Source: Ciona intestinalis (Eukaryota; Chordata; Ascidiacea; Phlebobranchia; Cionidae). From it: a stretch of 64,000 nucleotides of DNA. How positions within the stretch are numbered: position 1 is the first letter of the stretch; each line of letters opens with the position of its first letter. Both the position numbers and the translations under genes were made by a program. The stretch spans positions 1 to 64,000 of the forward strand of contig NW_004191383.1 in NCBI RefSeq assembly GCF_000224145.3, in the 5' to 3' direction. The notes beneath the pieces are model-generated. The model was not told where the DNA came from, did no database searches, and saw only the letters and a program-made list of their open reading frames with translations. Shown piece by piece: positions 11,789 through 24,600 of the stretch.

Positions 11789-12875
11789 ATTGTGTAAAAA
11801 GTTACTGCCCGTCTTTCGCTCCTGTAAACTTTCCCATTCTTTTGTTATCGCTACCGAAAAGACGAACTAAATTTTATTCAGTTTTAACATGACAAGCTAC
11901 AACTCCACGCGATCGAGGTTTGGGTATAGACTAGCCATACTTTTCTACCGACAGTTATTTTACTGTAACAAACAATATTAACATTACAAGTAGCAAATAG
12001 CTTATACTGACTTCTTATTGAATCAATGCTATTTACATTTCACTGAGATAGAAGAAAGGTTCTACAGCGTAGCGTAAAGTCTTAGGAATGCGTTATGTAA
12101 TCTAGCTAAAAATACTCCTTTGTTTGCCTATATATTGTTAAATCCTTCCACTTAGTACACTTTAAGATATCTTATGACGCTCAGGTCTAAATACAGTTCT
12201 TATATCGGGAACGCCTTTATGTTCAGCGGCGATCTTGTATCTTTTACAAGTCTGCATGGCATCTTAGCTGTCAGATAACGTTCACGGGTGTCTGTTCAAA
12301 CATGTAATACATATTTGCATTGAACTCTACTAACACTGTATCCGGAAATTGAACATAATCGAGTTTCCTCATTAACCATGAGTGCCACTGCAGTTAAAAA
12401 CAAACTACAAAGCCAACTCTACCGGATGCTCGAACGTTGGGCGTCTGTAACTCACAGAGCTTGAGTGCCAATGATAACCAGTACCGTTTTAAACTGCTCA
12501 AAGCCGGGCAGAACGCCCGAGACGGTAAAAACTGATACAGATTTAAATAAAAGGCTGACAAAGATTTTGCGGTCTAGCTGCATAATCCCTATGATTTATC
12601 ATTGCCCAGACCATTATTCACAAATTAGAAGACGAGTAATACCGTATTTACCAGCGGTACACTAGTGTGTTTACTACTATACTACAGAGCATCAAAACGA
12701 AACCCAGAGATATCACTTTTGTAACGGTGCCAGGTTACATATTTACTTTGTGACGTTTCACGAGTGTGACGTATATCCTCCGTGACGTAGTACTCTTGGA
12801 ATTTAAAACGTGCCTCATACGAACATTTTTATTTTGTTAAAAAAAGAAATGATATAATTCAGTGAAACTAAATTA

Positions 12876-12946
12876 GCAGTCTTGAATCCATAACCTATGG
12901 TTAGAAGCAGGCGCACCAACCAATTGTGCTACGGCGCCGGACAGGT
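12876..12946 (-). repeat. SINE tRNA-like head, antisense
   Basis: Reverse complement reads GGCGCCGTAGCACAATTGG, then TAACCATAGGTTATGGATTCAAG, that is a decayed box A and box B. The body of the SINE is absent. Confidence 0.6.
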
Positions 12947-13479
12947 AAAATAGCCTACACTGAACTTTACCAGGCGAATAATTTTTAAACACCCAGCCTA
13001 TTTCCTAAACCAGTAGTTCCCAGTTTTAACAACTGTTGTTTTACCGCGTAGTAATGGTTTACACTAAAATCAAATTCTCCTTGCAAATTGAAAAGTTTCT
13101 TTCTCCCGTTTGGGAACCACTGTCCTAACGGATGAAGAACGAGTGCAGAGATACGCCTGATAAGTCTGTCTGTCTGATAATAGGAACCTAATATAAATCT
13201 CTTGGTTTTGAAAACGTAATATATATGTGCTCACAGTATAAAATACATAACAAAAAATTAACGAAGGTAACACAGCGTACAGCTCTAGAAGCTCTAAAAC
13301 TTAAAAACACTGAAAATTCTATATAGGTAAATTACAGTGCAATGCAACAGAAGGAATAAAATTAAAGTGTCGACAAACAAAAATGAACTAAAATGAATAA
13401 CCTCAAACAATTCATACAAAAATAGTTAAAAAAATCGATACATCTAACCTTTAAAGGTAAGGTCATAAAATACTTAACA

Positions 13480-16400
13480 CTACTGGTCTAGTTGGCACAG
13501 TAAAGCTGTTCCTCTAAGTGTCCAGTGGTCTGATGGTTTATCAGACGGTAGATCTACAGCCGTAACAAAATTAGTGGAATGTCCCGTTGAAGACAATGAA
13601 CCAGCTCGTTTTGACGTGCGGTACAAAGGACATGAATACATTAATGTTGAAGAAGAATTCTCTGGATGCTAAATATAAAATATAGATGTTAATTAAAGTC
13701 TTATACGGTATTGCGTGGTGTATGTTTGGTATATGTTTTATAAATGAAAAAGTGATATTATGACGTTTTTGTTTTAGTGATTTTAAAGGAAAACAAAAAA
13801 TTAGAGATCCGGTTAGGGCTTGTCGCTGCTACCATTGTGGGCGTGTGTGTCCTTCATACCTAACGGCTCCAGCCCAGTAGTTACTAGTTACTAGTTTGTC
13901 TAAATTTCTAGTCATACATATGATAATGAACAGAAAAATAACAATTACCCACAAAATTACATCCTAGTAACTCATAAGCTGGCTCAAGGTGTTTGAAACA
14001 GAACAACTGTGTTTTAACGACTGTCGATTTTCTGCCATGCAAGGTAGAGCAAGTTACATTCATTCATTCATTCACCTGAACTGGAGTAAACACAATCTCA
14101 GGCATCCTGAAGTATCTGATGTTGGAGAAAGATTCTTGTATCTTCTTCTCCTCCACGTCCCATCTTCCACTGTCCATGAAGAGACCAAACACTCGAACTC
14201 CGTCAGAAAGAGGAGAATCGGTTGTACGGAACGCAACTTCTCTTACCTTGATTTAAATACAACCGTTTTAAAGTTAAACCAATAATTACATAACAATAAC
14301 TTTTATTTGTCTCTTCGAATACAGTAGCATAAATTGTAAAATATTTGAAATGAAAAGTCAGAATATAGTGAGAAAAAATATTTGTTGCACAAAATTAAAC
14401 AAAAGTTGTTTAAAATTATTTTACCTGCAATTTCTTATTTATGTCAATTAGATCTTCATGTTCTTCAGTATCCTGTACTTGGAAATTAAACGAAAGAGAA
14501 TCCACCGGTAACTTATGTTTACGTGCATAGTTTTGCAACACAGCAGTTAGAAACCCTGTAGTGATATAATTAAATGAGAATCTGATGCTTTTTATACAAA
14601 AAATTATGTACAGGTTTATGTTTCATATAATATATATATATATAACTTCACCAATTATACAGACTGTAATTGCCCTGCTATGTGAGGATAAATAAGTTAC
14701 ATTCATTCATTCGAACCTTGTGGAAAGAAGAATGCAGATATCCAGTAGCTTGTTGGCTCTTCTTGCTTCTTAACTGCTGCTAAAATTGAACTATCTTGTT
14801 TCTTACGATCTTTTGAGACATTTATTCCAATCTGTGAAAGGTTTGTTGGTAAATGGTGTCACTATATATATCTTATGCTCTACTACAGTGGTTAGATCAC
14901 TAAATCAGAAAATACGGGGTTCATTTGGGCCAGACTTGGCCAAATACCCCCAGGTTCAAGGTTTACTGCTGCCACCTGTCACCATTGCGGGTATATATGT
15001 CCTTGGGTGCAATTGCTCCAACCCAGTGGTCACTATGGGTTGTCAATATTTTCAGCCAGGACAAAAATACAAAGCACACCTTGTTACCTTTCACGTAAAA
15101 TTAAACCTGTAACAATTAATCTACCTTTTCTTGGACAGCACTGACAACTAGACTTGACCAGTTTGAAAAGAATTCAATTCTTTGTAGAAGATCCTCCAAC
15201 CAGGATCCAAGCAGCTTGCATGATTCATATGACACTGCTTGCCAAGACTCAGGTACCTAGGAGAATCAGTTACACAATGATGTATTTGTTTAAGCCATAA
15301 CCTCTTACTAGAGATAAAATTAGGCCTTTATAAAGTTTGTAACTGAGTTTAATAAGTGTTTTTACTACTTTTCTATTAAAAGATAGCATTTAGTGTTTAT
15401 TGCTTCTTTATGATGCAATGCAAGCACCATCTCTAACTGAAATTGCCAGTAATATTTGTATCCAGTGATTTCTGTCTAATTTTATCAAAAAAATGGTCAG
15501 ATCAATTTTTTGAATAAATTCTAAACGATAAATGTATTACTAAAAATCACAAACTTATACACCTACACCCCATGCATTAGTTACAAACATTAACATACCC
15601 TCTGCAAGAGCAAAGCGTTGAAAGTTTGTTCCAGTGAATCAGACATGACTATCTCCCCTGATAAAGCTCGACTGAGCGCACGTAGGCTCACGTTAATTGT
15701 TCGCAGAAGTCGATTAAAACGATCAATTTCTTGCCTTGCTACAGTAAGTAATGCAGACTGAAGTAGAGGAAGATTGTCTTCATCTATAAATAATGAAATA
15801 CTTTTACTGTGCTGTGGCAAAACGATTAGTGCGTCTTCCTCTAACCTAAGTTACATTTATTGAATCATTTATTTATTTATATAGATATACAGTTAGTTCA
15901 ATGGAAAATTAAGTCCATGTCATTTTTTCGCTACTCAGTATTTCAGTGTTGTCAATGGGGTGAAGGACGGAGAGGCGGTCATTTACATGAATGACGTACA
16001 AAGTGACCTTGGTGTTGGGGAAATGGGACAACTGTGGTCTCAATCCCAGGTATTCGAGAATGATCTCACCCGCATCAATAAAATAAGCAAAACATTTTAT
16101 ATTTTCACCTTTTCCTTGCTTGCTGAAAAGGTTGGACCAAACATTGCTCGTTAAAACTTTGGCAAGCGTGAGTTCTTCTTCACGTTCTGCTTCACTTAAC
16201 GAGTCGTCATGCTCCACTGCTGATGGTAATCGATGAAGCATGTCTTTTGTTATTTCCATGACAACTTGGGTGTCGGTGTATCCTGAACTGTGATTGGTCG
16301 AAATAATAAATTAACACGTATATTACTGGGTTTTCCCTTTATTTTAAATGCATGGCCGACAATTTAGAGTTTAAACCATCAGCGGCTCATATAAGAGTTT

Positions 16401-18655
16401 GGCGCATTTGCACTCCAACCCATATATTAATGGTTCAAGACTGGTTGCTGCTACTGTTAGTTATGGATACATGTGTCTTTGGGTAAGACACGTAGCGTCA
16501 ATTGCTACAATCCAAAACCTATAAGCGAGTGGCAGCTAACCACTGTTTCTTGGTGCTAGATTAAGTTATACGATTTTACATTCTATCTTAACTTACTCTA
16601 ATACACTTGCTGTAGCAAGTTTTGGTTGAACATCAATAACAATATCAATAAGTTTTGTAGCTTCTGATTCCATGAATGCTTTCTCAGCATTATCATGCAT
16701 TCCAAATACATCAGGGGGGTCAGATATTGGAAGACCAAGAACATAGCTTCGTATCTGTTTAACGATATATTGTATTTATTGGGTGAAACAGCCATGTATT
16801 TTAACTGACATTCTTTACCACACTTTTTATCGCGTGTTTTAACAACTGTTGTTTTGTTGTTGATTCCCTTCTCTTGGTTTGTTAAATAAAAGGACCTTCG
16901 CTATTGTTTTTAAAGAGATTTCTTAACTATATATGCAAATTCTCATATATGTGCTTTAGTTCTTACAGTTTTACTTTTTCTTGACCTATATTACATCTTA
17001 GACTGGTATAAACAACACTGTTTACATATATTTTAGCTTTATCAAGTATAAAAACTTTCTCACCTGATTGAAAGTTGCATTATGATCTGGTGGTTTGTAT
17101 ATTCCATCTCTAGAATATGTATGACCTTCTATGATTGTTGCATCACAATAAAACTTTGTTAACATGGAAACAAGACATCGTCGATCCCAGTGGTCAGTGA
17201 CACGACCACCGTATATGACCTCACCTGGGGTGAAAGTTCAAAGGTTACTGTAGGTCAAACTTTGTCGGATGTAGTTACACAGTGATTAGAGTGTCAAGAA
17301 GATATTGGTTTCAGGCTTGATGCTGCTACTATTGTATGTGTGCCTATGTGTATGTGGGCAAGACACTTAACTGCAACTGCTCCAATCCAGTGGTCCGTTA
17401 TGAATTGTTTGAATTGTCAGACATACATGAAAAAACATAAAATTCAAATAAAATTTATCACCCACAAATTTACAAATGAGGTAACCCGTAAGCGTAACAA
17501 TTAACAGAAAACCCGTCTTAGAAGTTATAATGACTATCAGTGCCCGGCCAATCTAGAATTGTTAGTATTTCATTGATTTAAATTATCAAGGAACTGACCA
17601 GTTAGATGTCTCAATGCTGACCATGGAACATCGGGTGAATCTCCAAGAAGTTGTTGCAACATTAAAATGGAAACCTTTGATAAATATGGAAATTAGAAAT
17701 CACTGGACTTTAGTTCTACATAACACAAAAGTAATACTTTCATACGTGATAATCATACCATGGTATATTCCAGGTAAAGTTGGTCTTGAATTTGGACGTT
17801 AAAAATGAAATACAACAATTGTTAAAACACGCTTACATTAGAAAGATATTTATATTTAATTAGAAAAATGTATGTTTGCTACACCAAGACGACACACAAA
17901 ATATGATTTGAAGTAAGTTTTGTAACTTTTTGTAAGACACATTACCTCAAGATCAGATGAAGTAAAATCATATGAAAGGTTGAATCCAAGAGTTCCATAT
18001 TTCTGCCTCTCATGAACCAAAGCATTGAAACAACATAACGCAAATAACAACTTGTTCCAATCCTTGTGCGGTGACCCGTTACTATAGAGGTCAGGGGTCA
18101 CATCGCTAACCCCTGAGGTTCCGAACGCAAGTTGTAGATGTGATTTGATCCCTCGGGGTGGCTCAACCGCCATCTGCCCAATACATTTGTTAAAGGCATT
18201 GAATAAAAATCTGTTGCTCTTAATGGTAGTTGTTATAACACAGATGTTATGTTTCATACATCTCGTGCCAGCTTACCACATAGGAATGAAGCAATGTAAC
18301 TTGTGTTTGGGAGATTTTTGTTGAATGTATGACTGACAATTAAGACAACATGAGACCACTAGTTTAGAGCAATTTATCTGTTTCTTCTTGAATATTACTT
18401 TTTGGTTTTACTAGAATAAAATTAGTTTGAATCATTCAATAAAAAAAGTTCTTAATATCTCATCCTTCAATTGGGAAATATGAGATGGGAGATGGGAGAT
18501 ATATATTTATATAAATTCAGTTATTCTGTTTCTTTTACCTTGAGTCCCTTTTGAAGTATAGGAACAGGAAAACAAGGATCTGGTTTTGAACTCAACCATA
18601 ATCGAAACTCTGAATCAACTTCTGATGCCCTTGAATTGAGGTCTTCAACAATTGC
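13480..18655 (-). CDS. Dynein heavy chain exons 80-91: C-terminal domain and stop
   Basis: Exons: 18539-18655, 17946-18173, 17599-17674, 17064-17224, 16607-16754, 16109-16282, 15599-15783, 15125-15256, 14717-14768, 14425-14555, 14076-14246, 13480-13668. Landmarks: [127 protein letters not shown] and ALLCQLDQ followed by TAG. Exon 84 needs the donor CAA/GTGTAT, and exon 88 the acceptor TTAAG/AAGCAAG, to keep phase; neither is a strong site, so those two edges are the least sure in the model. Confidence 0.92.
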
Positions 18656-21600
18656 CTGCAATATCACATAATATTTATCCCTGTGTTTAAGAAGTATTTT
18701 TGGATGGTATATAAAAAAACTGGTCAAGCAAATATTGTTAAAAAATAAGAAATTATTGGATTAAATCTGTAACTTTTGTCACAGCACATAAGGATAAAGG
18801 GCCTTTTTTAACCTTACATATGAACAGTTAAATATCATGTAAATTAGTGATTCCCAAACTTTTTTGCTCGAATTCCCTTTTAATCTCCTAATTTTTCACA
18901 ACCTCCCCAGGTTATTAGTATAATATATGTATGCAGTACTTTGTAAGTTTATGACGCGCAGTTTTAGAAGCCCTGCTGTTTTGAGAAACTATTGACATTA
19001 ACCTGTAATCTTGGCATAAATGATGCAGCGAGGTGACAGTTCTGCAGGAAAACCCATCTCCCTTTTAATATTTGAGCTTTATGAATCAGATCTTCTGCTT
19101 TAGGTCCTTGCCCTCTGCCCAATGAAACCATATCCACATGTAGTACGGAACCACGGGTTTCTTTTGCATATCTTAATAACTGGGCGGATGGGTCAGTGCC
19201 TGGAATATGTTAACAGAGTATGTGGTTAAAATAGAGAGCGCTTACCTTTGTGTCCAGTATAAATGGCACTGTGGCAGAGTAATTGGTATTATTTTTTACT
19301 CATAATATGTAAACATTGTTATTAATAAGAACAAAGCATATGTATTTTGTTACTTCTGCTACCCGGCCTAATATGAATTAATCTTGAGTGGCACATCTCA
19401 TATAAAAACGTTTTTAAAATCTTGCCTAGTTGCAGACAAAACATGGATAACGTTTTTTTAAGATTCATTCAAATTATGCCAGGTAGCAGAAGTAACAGAA
19501 TAAATATGCTTTGTTTCTATTAATTACAACGTTAACATATTATATTTGAAAATTAATAACAATTAATTCTTAAAATGCCATTTGTTTCAAAACATTTCAT
19601 CACCTGGCGAAAGAACAAATATAAGTGGTATAGTTGATTCGGATTGTTTGTAAATCTCTGCGAGGTCAAGACTTTCGCTAACAACGAACGTTTCACCCAT
19701 TTCTTCATGCACCAGCGCACGCACAGACGGAAGAAGACAATCAGGTCGCAAAACTTTAATAAGAACCAATCTGAAAGAATTCGTTATCACGAATGTTACT
19801 TTGTGGGAGATTATTTATTTTTTTGGTTTTTCTTTTTCAGTATGTATGGCTGATAATTTAGACAACCCATTAGTGACCACTGGGTTGGAGCAATTGGCGT
19901 TAAGTGTCTTGCTCGAGGACACATACACCCACAACACTAGCAGCGATAAGAAAATATAACTTATTTATCCTTGTATGCCAGGGCAACCACAGTCATTATA
20001 ACATAGATGGTCTGTTATACACACCTAATTTTTCGATAAAAAATGATGATAAGTTATGTAAAAAGTATGACGTGATAGAAACCTTCCAAATGTTGTCAGA
20101 TTTGTCCAATCGAAAACTGCATTGTCATCCAATTTTTCACGAGTCGCCATCAATTGATACGGATCAGGATGACTTTGGAAAATCTTCCATTGTGACTCAG
20201 CATTTATCATGGATGAGCAAAGAGAATCGAACGAGGGAATTTTAAGCGAAATATATCGGCATTGCCGCCACATATCGACTGTCACCCACTCAAATGGGGT
20301 AAGTGGGATTTCCCCTAAACCAGCATCAGCTTCCAGTCTCTCCATTGGTGACAAACCATTATGTTTATCCTGTAGAAATATAATCCAAATTTTTATATAA
20401 TACGTGATGATGATACTGAATATTTAAAGAGGTTTAATTCGACACGAGGTGTATAAAACAGAACACACGTGTTATAATGACTGTTGTTTCCAGCCAAGCA
20501 AGAATAAACAAGTTACATACGTGATGACTCGTAAGCTCATACACGAGGTGTATGAAACAAAACACCTGTGTTATGACGTGGGTCATTTTCCTGTGCATGC
20601 GCAGGTAAATAATTTACATTCATTCACCCACATACCAATATTTCATCATCTGTCATGCTCGCTAGCGCCCTAGTGTGGAGAAATATATTCCAATGTTGTT
20701 CGGTAAGTTGACCAAGCTCACGCCATTTATCCCTATATTTAGCATTGTTACGCATGATTGCACAAGCCAATAGGAATGAAAATACAATCTTATGCTCGGC
20801 AAACAAACTGTATGAGACCACCTAGAAAAAAGGGAAATATAGAATTAATAAACATTTGTAAACTGATATTTTATTTACAGAATGTTAAAAACATAAGTGT
20901 TTTGAGATTTCCTGTCTTTTCATAATTATAACAATTATAAGATTTAAAAAAAAGTTTTTTTATTGCTAAGAAATGGTATTTTTTTAAGAAAGTATAACTC
21001 AGTCTAAAACAAATTTCTGTCCTACACTTTTTCAACTACATTTTTTAAAGGATGTTATAGCATTAATCCACAATTTAGTATTACATTCTTTCGTATACAG
21101 CATTACAACACGTATGGCGTTACCTTGTATACACCTTGAGTTAGCACGTCAACCATCTTGTGCAACAATTTAAAGAAATCTTCCTCCTCTTCTACTTGTG
21201 ATATGTTTCCACTTGAAACTCTACTGCTGGATGTTGATGCACATTCTTTACGAGCTTCAACTGTTTAACATTGAGTTAATACTATATTATGTACATAAGG
21301 TACCATGGCATAGTGGTTAGGGAGAAGTTATCCCAGAGGATTTTGATTCGAGGCTTGATGCTGCTACCATTGTGGGTGTAAACTAGAGGATAAAAGTTTT
21401 GAGGCTCGATATTTACCTAAATTCCAGGTTTTCTCACAGACTATGCCATAACAACTCACCTATAATATTTAAATTTACACAACACACACCTATAAGAGTA
21501 CAACACACACATATAAAAGTACAACACACACATATAAGAATACAACACACACATATAAGAATACAACACACACATATAACAATACAACATACTTACCTAT

Positions 21601-24600
21601 GCATAGAATAAACTTATCAGAAAACCACTGCAATGAGAATTGATACATCGGGTTCAAAACTTCCAGGTCAGCGACCACAAAATATAACACAGCTCCCCTA
21701 GTGGCCACTGGCATATAGCGCCCCCTAGCAGCTTCTGTTCTTTGCTCATTTTCCTCGGATAATTTAAGACGAGACATGACCTCAGCTGAAGTGAGTTTAC
21801 TTTGTTTAAGCGTCCCGATCAAATCTTCATCATCAAGTATATGACCTTCCTGATTCTATTAGGAAAGAAAAACCATCTCAGTGTCAAAGGCGTAACATTA
21901 AGGGTGTCCAGAGTGATAAATCACCCCAACTTTTAAAACATGGGTAACCTCATATGTTTTAGCATTAGTCTAAACAGCTTTTACTTGTGCAGCCAATTGT
22001 TTTGTAAAAAAAAATGAAAAACTTCTTGTAAAATTCTTGTAAAAAAACTGATACAAATTATTAAATACCTCAAGCAGCATGAGTGCCTTGTCTTCAAGTT
22101 CTTGTAGTAGTTGCATATCCCTTGCTATGTTGCCCAACAACTCACCACGCTGGGCTTCCAACTGTGGCCTCTCATGTGTGACAACACTTGATAATAATTG
22201 TCCCTGTGTATAAATAATGTAACTTGTTTTATTCTTGCATGGTGGGGTAACAAAGCCATTAAAATATGAGTTTCTGTTTTACACACCTTATGCCCGCTTA
22301 CTAGTTACAAACAACATTGTGTATCTTGTTTTTGTATGCTTGATAATTTAGAAAACTTATAAGGGACCACTAGGCCAATGGCTATAAAGTTTTTAACCAA
22401 AATACCTCTTCACCATAACAGTAGCAGCGCCAAGCCTCGAACCCGTATCCTCTGCTCAGAGGAAGGGGTTTAACCCCCACAGGTTAATTTAGGAATTCAA
22501 TATTTGAGGCAATATCATAAAAACTCCAAACCCAATAAATAATTAAGCACACTGTACCTGTAAGCCCTCGAATGTGATAGTGAAGTTCACAACAGTTACA
22601 GAAATACACACAGCTGGTAAGAAATGTGGATTTGCTTTGCTGGTTGCCATGTATAACTTAAAATTGTCATTGTAACTTATTTCTGTCCCACCAATGGTTA
22701 TGTAATCGTGGCCAGCTCTGTGGGATATGGGAAGAAATTGTATATTTAAATATTGAATGTAAGGTGGTTTACTCTTACATGGGGGGACAAGACAGTTGTT
22801 ATAACAAGGGTGTTCTGTTTTATACACCTCGTGCCCGCTTATGAGTTACCACATATTAATCTTTGTAGGTGTGATTTCAGTTTGGCTGACAATTTGGACA
22901 ACTTATTAGTGACCACTAGGTTGGAGCAGTTGTAGTTACTTGTCTTGCTCAAGGCCTCATACATCCACAATGGTAGTAACCTTACCTATGTGTAAGCTCC
23001 ATTTGAAGTACCGGTTTCAACTCAGGGTCCAGTGTTTCCGATAAATCGCATAACAGCAGTGTTTCACCAACACGAATCGCGTTTTCAACAAGTTTCATGT
23101 AATTTGAGTCACCAGCGTAAACTACTCGCAAATTTTCTTTTTCCATTTTCTTAATCCAATTAGTTGCCTGAACACAAAGTCATATGCATTATGTTGTCTT
23201 TAAGTAATGAGCCAACTTTGGGCTACAATTTCCGCATGGTTTGCACAAACAATTACGATAGTAAAAATTGAAAAAATATTTAAATTAGAAAGACAGGATA
23301 CAGCAACAAAACAATAGTTGTTAAACAGGCTTACAGTTAAAACATTACATCTCGTTGGGAGAAAGAAGCGTGGTCGCTACACTTAGCTGACAAACAACAA
23401 GCCATTCATGTTTAATTATTTCCAAGAAACATCTAACATAAGCAAAATTTTGTGTGAAGACACGACTGGTGTAATGAAAATGTGTTCCTTTATCAGAACA
23501 AGTATATTTACCTGTCCTTGTGGATCAACTATAAGTGGCCATCTTCGTGCAGCTTCAATAATCACAGCGTTCTCTGTGGAATGAACATCACGTGGCAGGT
23601 CTTGTGTATACCATGTTCGTACCTGGATAAGTAAATTGAAAATGTTAAAACCCTAAAAATATCTAATGAAAATAGGTCTTGCCAAGCCTCAAGCAAAACA
23701 TTTAATTTTTTTAATTCAAAAAAAATTTTATAAACCAAAAAAATAAGTTTTTTAAATTTTTTAATTACCTTATTATTATCTGCCATAAGACGAATCATGT
23801 CATAATTCTGTGATGTCACAATGCCTGCTGTGCTACATGAATTAACCCATTGTGAAGTCAGATCATGTCTGTATGATCTAATAAAGGGGCCAAGATAAGC
23901 AACTGAAGCAGCAGATACAACAGTATCACCAATTAATCCACCAAGTTTCTTGTTCAATATATCAACAGATTCATTCCATCTACCCTATGATATAAAAAAA
24001 CCTTTATATCTAAATGAAAAAGGTATTTTTAACATCCCTTAAATACAAATAAACTTTAACTTAAATCTGTTTCCTACACCTAGTGGCAGCTTTAAGTTAC
24101 CACATTCATAAAGGATTAATTTTTGAAAATTTTTGTTTTTATGTAAGGTTGATGATTTGAAATACCAGTAAGTGACCGTTAGGTTGGAGCAATTTATGTA
24201 ATGTGTCCTGCCCAAGGACACATACAGCCACAAAGGTAGCAGCGACAGGCTTTGAACCTACTACCTCAAGGTTATAGGCAGAAGTACTAACAAACTGCAC
24301 TGCAGCGCCAGTGGTCAAAGTTTGAAATATAAATTGCAGCACATAAAAATAACGACAATATTTCTAGTTGGCTTTACCCTTTTATAAAGCCTATTAAAAT
24401 CTTAGGTATCTTAATAATAAACATGTCCAACAGTTGACAATGTATTTGTATCATACCTCTTCATCAGCCAAAGCATGTATAAGTACAGCAGCTCTCTCCA
24501 ATCTCTTCCCTGTTAATACTCGACGCCTCTTTAGCCCCTCCTGCTGGACAACACTGTCCTCATATTTAGCACTGAGTTGGTTAAGATGATCTTCTATCTT

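Larger units (their letters stand above)
9931..13479. other. Intergenic region between receptor start and dynein stop
   Basis: About 3.5 kb with no coding sequence I can support on either strand; the open frames in it are short and resemble nothing. It must hold the receptor promoter (near 9931) and the 3' end of the dynein transcript (just below 13480). I saw no clear TATA box and no clear AATAAA on the minus strand. It contains a MITE (11588-11788) and a SINE head (12876-12946). Confidence 0.6.

Noticed and set aside
13501..13673. Plus-strand open frame that looks like a small secreted protein exon ending in a stop
   Set aside because: It is the exact antisense of the last dynein exon, whose minus-strand reading matches the conserved dynein C-terminus.
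15909..16108. Open frame extending dynein exon 85 by about 65 codons
   Set aside because: A donor at 16108 gives the phase needed by exon 86, and the extension contains the inverted second SINE-like repeat.
21479..21590. Possible CRISPR-like array
   Set aside because: Units are directly adjacent without spacers and this is an animal genome; it is a minisatellite.
21399..21611. Plus-strand frame with a repeated THIRIQ peptide
   Set aside because: Produced by the 21-bp minisatellite; no other coding sign.
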